64,000 bases of DNA from Luteirhabdus pelagi. GTDB taxonomy: Bacteria > Bacteroidota > Bacteroidia > Flavobacteriales > Flavobacteriaceae. How positions within the stretch are numbered: the stretch's first letter is position 1; each line of letters begins with the position of its first letter. The DNA lies in assembly GCF_016827595.1 (NCBI RefSeq), contig NZ_JAECMS010000003.1, forward strand, positions 1-64,000, in the 5' to 3' direction. The translations under genes were made by a program, and so were the position numbers. The notes below the pieces were generated by a model that worked only from the letters and a program-made list of their open reading frames with translations, did not search any database and had not been told where the DNA came from. Below are positions 1 through 5,897 of the stretch, in pieces.

Positions 1-42
1 GACTCAGCTCAGAAATTGGTTCAGAAACTGCCAAAATTTTTT

Positions 43-73
43 GCGCCTGTGGCGCATCCGCACGATAAGCGCC
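43..73. repeat. GC-rich inverted repeat beside integrase (attC-like candidate)
   Basis: The segment holds GCGCC (43-47), GGCGC (51-55) and GCGCC again (69-73), so the middle arm can pair with either flank and form two competing hairpins. It is followed by CCAACGTGTTAT. It sits just downstream of the stop codon of the integron-like recombinase. Folded, imperfect palindromes next to such recombinases are typical of cassette recombination sites, but only one copy is visible and the window begins at base 1, so this remains a candidate. Bases 1-42 show no feature I can name. Confidence 0.35.
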
Positions 74-103
74 AACGTGTTATATCAATCCAAATATACA
101 CGT

Positions 104-1279
104 TTATCCGCTAAAGGTATCAGAAAAGGGAAGTTTGTGTACCTCGTTATCGGGTGGGTATACTTCCAGTAATGCTTGATCCAAAGGACTTTTAATAGCT
201 AATAAGTCCTTTTTGGCTACATGCGTATATATCATGGTGGTTTCAGGTTTCGAATGACCTAACAAATCCTGAACATGACGTAAACCTACCCCCGCTTCAA
301 TTAAATGAGTGGCATAACTATGCCTCAATGTATGCGGGGTAACCCGTTTCCGGATACCAGCACGCCTACAGGCGCGCTTTAAAAAATGTCGAATAGTACT
401 CGCTGAGTATTGACCACCAGTCGGACTTTCAACAAACCATACCTTCGGCTGATAACTCATAAAATAGTTGCGGAATAACGGAATAAAACTTTCAGCCATA
501 ATCGCCATACGATCCTTTCGGCCCTTTGCGTGACGAACAAATATTTGTCGACGATCAACATCAATATCATTGAGTTTTAAGGATAGAACTTCACCAATTC
601 GCATTCCTGTGGAATAGATTAGCGCTAAAGTCGCTCGGTGCTTTAGGTTGCGAGTGACCTGCAATAAGGCGATGACCTCCTGCTGACTTAAAACAGTAGG
701 AAGGTACCGAGATTTTTTGGGTCGTAGGGTTTCAATGTCGTCTATTTCATCTAGTTTATAATATTCAACCATATGTTTTAACGCACTGACCAATTGCCGG
801 TGAGTACTGATACCGTAACGTTTCTTAGAAACCTGCTCCTCAATAAACAAACGAAGGTCATCCTTCTCTATGGTTTGTTTATGCTTTGTTTCCCAAAAAA
901 TCAAAAAATCTTCAATGAATACGCAATACGTTTTCACGGTACTCTCGCTAAAACGCTGCCCCTCCAAATACCGACGAAGCTGTACCATCTCCTTTTGTAT
1001 GCCAGGGGATGCTTTGCGTTCGAATGTTTTTTTAGGAGGTTGATTAGCACGAACGTGCAATGCCGAAAAATTAACACTTACCTCTTGAAAAATGAGGGCA
1101 TTGATTAATAAATCACTGCTAAGATCATTTTCAAAAACGTAAAAAGATGTGAGGGTTTGGCTCCAACGAACGGGTCTAATGTTCATCACCTTCCGCTTTA
1201 GTTCAGTGTTGAAACCAAACTTCAGGGTTATAACGGAACGATTTCGATGTTTTGACCGATTTAATACTACCTTATTCAT
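104..1279 (-). CDS. Integron-integrase-like tyrosine recombinase
   Basis: A 391-aa site-specific recombinase. Residues about 1-85 form an extra N-terminal domain with short beta-type segments (WSQTLTSFYVFE). A SAM-like core-binding domain follows (about 95-180), then the catalytic domain. The complete catalytic set is visible: R227 (STGMRIGE), K252 (HAKGRKD), H316 and R319 (HTLRHSYATH), H342 (LLGHSKPE) and Y351 (MIYTHV). The tail carries the SPLD motif (about 364-367) shared with integron integrases and with a large Bacteroidota recombinase family. It would cut and rejoin DNA through the tyrosine. It is the leftmost gene and reads toward the edge, where a GC-rich inverted repeat lies. The gene appears intact. 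Its cassette or target sites cannot be seen, so the integron role is inferred; a chromosome-resident XerC/D-like enzyme is the alternative. Confidence 0.88.
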   Translation of the reverse strand: MNKVVLNRSKHRNRSVITLKFGFNTELKRKVMNIRPVRWSQTLTSFYVFENDLSSDLLINALIFQEVSVNFSALHVRANQPPKKTFERKASPGIQKEMVQLRRYLEGQRFSESTVKTYCVFIEDFLIFWETKHKQTIEKDDLRLFIEEQVSKKRYGISTHRQLVSALKHMVEYYKLDEIDDIETLRPKKSRYLPTVLSQQEVIALLQVTRNLKHRATLALIYSTGMRIGEVLSLKLNDIDVDRRQIFVRHAKGRKDRMAIMAESFIPLFRNYFMSYQPKVWFVESPTGGQYSASTIRHFLKRACRRAGIRKRVTPHTLRHSYATHLIEAGVGLRHVQDLLGHSKPETTMIYTHVAKKDLLAIKSPLDQALLEVYPPDNEVHKLPFSDTFSG

Positions 1280-1424
1280 TTGAAATAGATTTAAAGGTAG
1301 CTAGGGAGTGACATATAAAAATAATAAAAAGAATAATCGTGAGCAATGGGTTTCATAGTATAACAAATTCATTTTAAGAAGTTATATGGGAGAATACGTT
1401 ATCTTAGTTTCCAAATAATTTGTT

Positions 1425-1901
1425 ATGACAGTAAATGAACTTGCGCATCAGTTTTATTCATCATTTACAGAAAAAAATGTTGAGGGCATGATTTTATGCT
1501 ATTCCCATGATATCCACTTCTATGATCCCGTATTTGGAGATCTCTACGGAGATGAAGCAAAGGCTATGTGGTGTATGCTGACAAAGAATATGGACGTGAA
1601 CGGAACGATTGACTACAAGATTGTCGAAATTCATGAATTGAAGGCTATAGTGAAGTGGAAAGCAAGTTATCCATTCGGTCCAAAAAGGCGAATTGTTGTA
1701 AACAACATTACGGCTGAGTTATATGTTGAAGATGGAAAAATAGTAAAGCATATCGATACATTCAATCTATGGAAATGGTCGAGACAAGCTTTCGGTGTAC
1801 CTGGTATTTTGTTGGGATGGACGCCTTTTTTTAAGCGTAAGCTTCGAAGGACAGTGCGAAAAAGACTGAAACATTATATGGCTGAAGATCCTCGTTTCTA
1901 A
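1425..1901 (+). CDS. NTF2-like / SnoaL-family protein
   Basis: A 158-aa soluble protein with the cone-shaped NTF2-like layout: an N-terminal helix (VNELAHQFYSSFTEKN), the aromatic-acid motif HDIHFYDPVFGDLYG (about 29-43), then beta strands ending in DGKIVKHIDTFNLWKW. Members of this fold are small enzymes or ligand-binding proteins, and the sequence gives no substrate. The last 30 residues are strongly basic (KRKLRRTVRKRLKH) and could contact nucleic acid or membrane; that is inference. The gene stands alone between the divergent recombinase and a terminator at 1918-1944, so it is probably monocistronic. Confidence 0.75.
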   Translation: MTVNELAHQFYSSFTEKNVEGMILCYSHDIHFYDPVFGDLYGDEAKAMWCMLTKNMDVNGTIDYKIVEIHELKAIVKWKASYPFGPKRRIVVNNITAELYVEDGKIVKHIDTFNLWKWSRQAFGVPGILLGWTPFFKRKLRRTVRKRLKHYMAEDPRF

Positions 1902-1917
1902 CGCTATCAGTAATAAA

Positions 1918-1944
1918 AAATCCCCGACGTTTTATCGGGGATTT
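1918..1944 (+). terminator. Rho-independent terminator
   Basis: A 10-bp perfect stem, AAATCCCCGA (1918-1927) with TCGGGGATTT (1935-1944). It ends the NTF2-like gene. The A/T-rich flanks on both sides could let it also stop transcription coming from the minus-strand tRNA. Confidence 0.85.
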
Positions 1945-1948
1945 ATTG

Positions 1949-2022
1949 TAGCGAGATGGGGACTTGAACCCCAGACCTCCGGGTTATGAATCCGACGCTC
2001 TAACCACCTGAGCTACCTCGCC
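1949..2022 (-). tRNA. tRNA-Met (anticodon CAT)
   Basis: On the minus strand a 74-nt cloverleaf runs from GGCGAGG (2022-2016) to discriminator A (1949). The acceptor pairs GGCGAGG with TCTCGCT (two G-U pairs). The D-arm contains AGCTCAGGTGGTTAGAGC, the anticodon loop is TTCATAA, and the T-arm has the GGTTCAAGTCC motif. CCA is not encoded. The 31-39 position is an A-C mismatch. A CAT anticodon can be elongator Met or lysidine-modified Ile; the overall sequence resembles elongator tRNA-Met of Bacteroidota. The first 12 nt are duplicated in the array immediately upstream. Confidence 0.93.
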
Positions 2023-2294
2023 ATTTCATATTTGCGAAGGTGCAACCTGCCTGTCCGCCGAAGCGTAGTGGAGGAGGAAGCTACCTCGCCATTTCATATT
2101 TGCGAAGGTGCAACCTGCCTGTCCGCCGAAGCGTAGTGGAGGAGGAAGCTACCTCGCCATTTCATATTTGCGAAGGTGCAACCTGCCTGTCCGCCGAAGC
2201 GTAGTGGAGGAGGAAGCTACCTCGCCATTTCATATTTGCGAAGGTGCAACCTGCCTGTCCGCCGAAGCGTAGTGGAGGAGGAAGCTACCTAGCC
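2011..2294. repeat. 68-bp tandem array duplicating the tRNA-Met 5' end
   Basis: Four 68-bp units start at 2011, 2079, 2147 and 2215 and look identical; a diverged 12-bp fragment lies at 2283-2294. Each unit begins (plus strand) with AGCTACCTCGCC, which is the complement of tRNA-Met nt 1-12, followed by CATTTCATATTTGCGAAGG and then a GC-rich block (CCTGCCTGTCCGCCGAAGCG, then TAGTGGAGGAGGA). The first unit's 12-mer is the real tRNA end. The array lies between the tRNA and its predicted promoter at 2335-2364, so it should be transcribed as the tRNA's 5' leader. The GC-rich block resembles a dispersed intergenic element; I cannot confirm that here. Confidence 0.95.
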
Positions 2295-2334
2295 AATTGG
2301 TATTTTAAATGCCACCTTTTTACTTAGGCGGGTG

Positions 2335-2364
2335 CAAAGATAGAAACAAAATAATGGGGTGCAA
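2335..2364 (-). promoter_or_regulatory. Bacteroidota promoter for tRNA-Met
   Basis: Minus strand: TTG at 2364-2362, 19-nt spacer, TATCTTTG at 2342-2335. This is an exact match to the TTG / TAnnTTTG consensus of Bacteroidota. The next gene in this direction is the tRNA, about 310 nt downstream across the 68-bp array. Confidence 0.75.
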
Positions 2365-2488
2365 AGTTTCATTTCATTTTTTTGAAGAAATCGCTGCTTA
2401 TGCCATGTATAATGTATTTAGAAAATTTTTCACCCTTTCTTTCCAAAGTTGGAATTAATCTATATATTGGCGCTAGTAACAAAGAACC

Positions 2489-2875
2489 ATGGAAGAAAAA
2501 GTCAAATTCGAAATGGAGTTTCCCATACAAGTGTCTCCATCTTTATTATATCAATATATTTCAACCCCATCTGGCATGAGCGAATGGTATGCCGACAATG
2601 TGAATTCCCGCGGTGAATATTTCACCTTTATCTGGGAAGGAAGCGAGGAAAAAGCCAAACTACTCGGGAAAAAAAGTGGTGAGCGAATCAAATTTCGATG
2701 GATGGATGATGAAGACACTTCATATTACTTCGAACTTCGTATACAGGTAGATGAAATTACCAAAGATGTTTCGCTTATGGTAACCGATTATGCCGAAGAA
2801 GACGAAATAGAAGAGGGTAAAATGTTATGGGAAAATAGTATCTCAGACCTTAAACAGATTCTAGGTTCAAAATAG
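2489..2875 (+). CDS. START-like (AHSA1-type) domain protein
   Basis: A 128-aa single-domain protein of the START/Bet v1-like superfamily. It has the N-terminal strand FEMEFPIQVSPSLLYQYIS, the loop TPSGMSEWYADNV (about 28-40), a GEYFTFIWEG strand and a long C-terminal helix (about 108-125) that would close the ligand cavity. Such proteins bind lipids or protein clients in the cytoplasm; no ligand can be assigned. A longer frame overlaps from 2382, but ATG at 2489 gives the expected family N-terminus. The next gene, a class IV aminotransferase, follows in the same direction, a pairing I associate with other flavobacteria. Confidence 0.85.
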   Translation: MEEKVKFEMEFPIQVSPSLLYQYISTPSGMSEWYADNVNSRGEYFTFIWEGSEEKAKLLGKKSGERIKFRWMDDEDTSYYFELRIQVDEITKDVSLMVTDYAEEDEIEEGKMLWENSISDLKQILGSK

Positions 2876-2909
2876 GAAATCCGCGTTCTTAAAGCGCTTA
2901 AAAATATAG

Positions 2910-2917
2910 TAACTTTG
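2910..2917 (+). promoter_or_regulatory. -7 element TAACTTTG
   Basis: TAACTTTG matches the Bacteroidota -7 box 32 bp before the aminotransferase start. I see no good -33 TTG. Transcription would begin near 2922, inside the hairpin that follows. Confidence 0.5.
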
Positions 2918-2919
2918 CG

Positions 2920-2948
2920 CCGTTCCAATCAAAAGGGACGGTTTTTTT
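2920..2948 (+). terminator. Terminator-like hairpin abutting a start codon
   Basis: CCGTTCC (2920-2926) pairs with GGGACGG (2935-2941) through one G-T pair, followed by seven Ts (2942-2948). The ATG of the aminotransferase gene is the very next base. It would end the START-like gene transcript, and because it lies after a -7 box it could also attenuate the next gene. Confidence 0.65.
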
Positions 2949-3788
2949 ATGGTGAATTTCAACGGAACGCTTACAGAAGAAGAAAACTCTATTTCATTAC
3001 ATAATCGAGGATTGACCTACGGTGACGCTGTTTTTGAAACCTTGCGTATCTCTGGAAAGAAGATATATTTTTGGGAAGATCATTACTTCAGATTAATGTC
3101 GTCCATGCGAGTGATGCGAATGGAAATCCCAATGGAATTCACTCCTGAATATCTCGAGGAACAAGTACTGAAAACCGTTGAGGCTCATGAGGAAGCCAAG
3201 GCTTATCGTGCAAAAATTATTGTGTGGCGAAAGGAGGGAGGAACCTATCTCCCGGCAACAAACGATGTAACGTTTGCCATTTTGGTTTCACCGTTAAAAA
3301 ATCCTTTCTATGTTTTAAATGAAGAAAAATATGAAGTGGAGCTTTTTAAAGATCACTACATTCCTTCCGGATTGCTTTCAACGTTGAAGTCCGCTCAAAA
3401 ACTGCCGAATATCCTGGGAAGTATTTTCGCTCAAGAAAATGGCTATGCGAACTGTTTACTGTTGAATGAGAAGAAGGAGGTCATTGAAGCATTAAATGGA
3501 AATCTATTTTTGGTGAAAGATTACAAAATTATAACGGCTCCATTGGAAAGTGGTTGTTTAAATGGAATTACCCGAAAGCAAATAATCGAAATTCTTGGCG
3601 CCATACCCGATTATATCTTGGATGAAACACCTATTTCGCCCTTCGAACTTCAAAAAGCAGATGAAATGTTCTTAACCAACGTTATTACAGGAATTCAACC
3701 GATTACGAAATATAGAAAAAAGACCTACGATACAGCTGTAGCAAAGGAATTACTAGGAAAACTAAATGCGAAGGCGCGTTTGGGCTAG
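2949..3788 (+). CDS. Class IV aminotransferase (fold-type IV PLP enzyme)
   Basis: A 279-aa PLP enzyme of the branched-chain aminotransferase / aminodeoxychorismate lyase family. The N-terminus NFNGTLTEEE plus LHNRGLTYGDAVFET is the family signature. K147 (LLSTLKSAQKLPN) aligns with the Schiff-base lysine, and EALNGNLFLV (about 180-189) occupies the phosphate-binding ExxxSN position in degenerate form. Full length for the family. It could act in branched-chain amino acid transamination or in folate synthesis (PabC-like); the sequence does not decide. The ATG directly follows a terminator-like U tract. The 3' end overlaps the convergent YqgE gene by 4 bp. Confidence 0.85.
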   Translation: MVNFNGTLTEEENSISLHNRGLTYGDAVFETLRISGKKIYFWEDHYFRLMSSMRVMRMEIPMEFTPEYLEEQVLKTVEAHEEAKAYRAKIIVWRKEGGTYLPATNDVTFAILVSPLKNPFYVLNEEKYEVELFKDHYIPSGLLSTLKSAQKLPNILGSIFAQENGYANCLLLNEKKEVIEALNGNLFLVKDYKIITAPLESGCLNGITRKQIIEILGAIPDYILDETPISPFELQKADEMFLTNVITGIQPITKYRKKTYDTAVAKELLGKLNAKARLG

Positions 3789-4345
3789 TTGTAATTTGGA
3801 TTTTCGGGAGCGTTCGACCAAATCACATAATCGCCACCAAACTCAATCATCTTTTCCTTCCAGAAGTTGGAATATGACTTTCCGATAATATCATTCTTAT
3901 CATTATTCGGAATGACAACCCAACTGTTCAACTCCAATTCCTGTTCCAACTGCTCACTCTCCCAACCGGAATAGCCTAAGAAAAAGCGAATAGTGTCCTC
4001 AGAAAGCTGATTATCAGACAAAAGTTCCAAAACGATGTTAAAGTCACCGCCCCAATAGATACCGTTTGATATTTCAATACTATCTGGGATTAAATCTGGA
4101 ACACGGTGGATAAAGTATAGATTATCTTGCTCTACCGGACCTCCATTATAGACGGGGAAGTTGGACGTAACGGTAGGGATAAAGTCTTGAAGGGAATATT
4201 CCAAAGGTTTGTTCAAAATAAAACCAACGGAACCATTCTCATTATATTCAGCCAGGAGCACCACCGATCGGTTGAAAGAAACATCCCCAATTATGGAGGG
4301 TTCTGCAACTAGTAACATTCCCTTGGCTGGTCGCAATGTTATCAT
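3785..4345 (-). CDS. YqgE/AlgH family protein (DUF179)
   Basis: A 186-aa protein with the family hallmarks: N-terminal PAKGMLLVAEPSIIGDVSFN, RSVVLLAEYNENGSVGFILNKPL (about 26-48), VYNGGPVEQDNLYFIH (about 65-80) and FFLGYSGWESEQLEQEL (about 121-137). Members are soluble and widespread; the molecular function is unsettled (a proposed transcriptional role as AlgH). Length is typical. It is the distal gene after HU on this strand but is separated from HU by a strong terminator, so it probably has its own transcript. It converges with the aminotransferase gene with a 4-bp overlap. Confidence 0.9.
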   Translation of the reverse strand: MITLRPAKGMLLVAEPSIIGDVSFNRSVVLLAEYNENGSVGFILNKPLEYSLQDFIPTVTSNFPVYNGGPVEQDNLYFIHRVPDLIPDSIEISNGIYWGGDFNIVLELLSDNQLSEDTIRFFLGYSGWESEQLEQELELNSWVVIPNNDKNDIIGKSYSNFWKEKMIEFGGDYVIWSNAPENPNYN

Positions 4346-4426
4346 GGCGCGTCGTTTGTTAACTCTAAACTAAACATTAAATCTTGAAAAACCAATTTTA
4401 ATAGGATTTAACATGATTTTGGTCAT

Positions 4427-4453
4427 AAAAAAACCCCGCAAATATTGCGGGGT
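4427..4453 (-). terminator. Terminator of the HU gene
   Basis: Stem ACCCCGCA (4433-4440) with TGCGGGGT (4446-4453), loop AATAT, followed on the minus strand by a run of Ts (4432-4427). It lies 24 bp past the HU stop codon. Confidence 0.9.
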
Positions 4454-4476
4454 CTAAGTTTTGCTCAATATTGCTA

Positions 4477-4749
4477 TTAGTTCACAGCACTTTGTAGGTC
4501 AGATCCAGCTTTAAACTTTACAACGTTTTTAGCTGCAATCTTGATAGTCTTACCTGTCTGTGGGTTACGTCCTTCACGAGCAGCTCTTCTAGAAACTGAC
4601 CAAGAACCGAAACCTACTAGAGAAACTCGGTTACCTTTCTTAAGAGACTTTTCTACGTTTCCAAGGAAAGACTCCAATGCTTTTTTAGCAGCTGCTTTTG
4701 TGATTCCGGCATCTTCTGCCATTGCATCGATTAAATCTGATTTGTTCAT
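4477..4749 (-). CDS. hup: HU family DNA-binding protein
   Basis: A 90-aa nucleoid protein of standard length. It has an N-terminal helical dimerisation body (MNKSDLIDAMAEDAGITKAA), the VSLVGFGSW strand (43-50) and the DNA-wrapping beta-arm with GRNPQTGKTI (60-69), whose Pro63 is the intercalating residue. HU dimers bend and compact DNA. It is monocistronic: a consensus promoter lies at 4801-4830, giving a leader of about 45 nt, and a strong terminator follows. These features fit a highly expressed gene. Confidence 0.97.
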   Translation of the reverse strand: MNKSDLIDAMAEDAGITKAAAKKALESFLGNVEKSLKKGNRVSLVGFGSWSVSRRAAREGRNPQTGKTIKIAAKNVVKFKAGSDLQSAVN

Positions 4750-4800
4750 AGTTTACTTTTTAAAAATGAATATTGGTTAAACTTTGATTAAATTGCCCTA

Positions 4801-4830
4801 CAAATTTAATCGGATTATCGGTTCATGCAA
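4801..4830 (-). promoter_or_regulatory. HU promoter
   Basis: Minus strand TTG (4830-4828), 19-nt spacer, TAAATTTG (4808-4801); a full consensus match 52 bp upstream of the HU ATG. Confidence 0.8.
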
Positions 4831-4854
4831 GGAATGACGCGGTAAATCAAGGTT

Positions 4855-4886
4855 TTTGTTGATAACTTGGGTGCTTTGTTGATAAC
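4855..4886. repeat. Paired TTTGTTGATAAC direct repeat
   Basis: TTTGTTGATAAC occurs at 4855-4866 and 4875-4886, exactly 20 bp apart. The complement contains TTATCAACA, one base from the DnaA box TTATCCACA. It lies upstream of the HU promoter and just beyond the fmt stop, so it could be a binding site for a regulator of HU. Confidence 0.5.
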
Positions 4887-4934
4887 CACGGCCAAAAATA
4901 CTAGGATTTTAGCAATATCAGTAACCATAGGCGG

Positions 4935-5888
4935 TTACAAGAGTTTGGCATCATTTTCAAATTGAAACCCATTCAATAAGGAAGCGGTATCCATTTTTCG
5001 CTTCCCAGGTAACTGCAATTCCGTTATGCTTAAAGAACCTTCTCCACAGGCAACTAGCAACTCCTTTTTCCCTACTTCCATTGTTCCAGGTATGTCCGAA
5101 ATTTTCTTCGATATAGCCCCAGCATTATACACCTTAATTAATACAGGCTCGTCATTACCTTGTTTCATATGTGTCCAAGCCACGGGAAAAGGTGATAGGC
5201 CGCGCACAAAGGCTTCCACTTCTGCAGCACTTTTATTCCAATCGATTCTAGTATTCTCTGAAGTAAGTTTCGGTGCATTCTTCAATGGTGTTTCTACATC
5301 CTGCGCTTTCGGATAGGCGTTTCCATCTTCAATCAGACCAACCGTATGAAGTACCAACTCAGCACCCATCGTCATCAGTTTATCATGTAGGCTGCCGGCC
5401 GTTTCATGTTCTTCAATAGGAATTTCACGTTTTTCAATGATTGCGCCCGTATCGATTTTTTCGTCGATAAAGAAAGTGGTTGCTCCCGTTATTTTCTCTT
5501 GATTAATAATTGCCCAATTGATAGGGGCTGCCCCGCGATACTGCGGAAGGAGGGAAGCATGTAGATTGAAGGTGCCATATTCAGGCATGGCCCAAACCGA
5601 CTTCGGTAACATTCTAAAGGCAACAACAATTTGAAGGGTAGCATTCAGCGCTTTCAATTCCGATAAAAATGCTTCATCCTTTAAGTTTTTTGGTTGAAGA
5701 ATGGGAAGGTTCGCGTCTTGGGCAAATTTTTTTACTGGCGAGGGACGAAGTTTCCGTCCGCGACCGGCAGGTCGATCCGGGGCAGTGATGACACCCACTA
5801 CATTCTTACCTGCTGCTAATAATTGTTTCAAGGTTTCCACCGCAAAATCGGGTGTTCCCATAAATACTATTCGTAACTTTTTACTCAT
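4935..5888 (-). CDS. fmt: Methionyl-tRNA formyltransferase
   Basis: A 317-aa enzyme that formylates initiator Met-tRNA with 10-formyltetrahydrofolate. The Rossmann-like N-terminal domain starts VFMGTPDFAVETL (8-20). Catalytic N108, H110 and D146 keep the E. coli numbering (FNLHASLLPQYRGAAP, IDTGAII), and the folate loop SLLPQYRG is complete. The C-terminal OB-like domain (about 207-310) ends at full length. recQ lies 9 bp upstream on the same strand, so fmt is likely co-transcribed after it. Confidence 0.96.
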   Translation of the reverse strand: MSKKLRIVFMGTPDFAVETLKQLLAAGKNVVGVITAPDRPAGRGRKLRPSPVKKFAQDANLPILQPKNLKDEAFLSELKALNATLQIVVAFRMLPKSVWAMPEYGTFNLHASLLPQYRGAAPINWAIINQEKITGATTFFIDEKIDTGAIIEKREIPIEEHETAGSLHDKLMTMGAELVLHTVGLIEDGNAYPKAQDVETPLKNAPKLTSENTRIDWNKSAAEVEAFVRGLSPFPVAWTHMKQGNDEPVLIKVYNAGAISKKISDIPGTMEVGKKELLVACGEGSLSITELQLPGKRKMDTASLLNGFQFENDAKLL

Positions 5889-5897
5889 TTAGTTATA

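Noticed and set aside
2011-2294. CRISPR array
   Set aside because: The repeats are 68 bp, directly abutting with no spacers, and contain the tRNA end; no cas genes are present.
2382-2579. Separate 65-codon plus-strand ORF upstream of the START-like gene
   Set aside because: It overlaps the START-like gene in another frame and shows no family or promoter support.
4855-4886. Replication origin
   Set aside because: Only two imperfect DnaA-like boxes occur, with no AT-rich unwinding region or dnaA/dnaN nearby.
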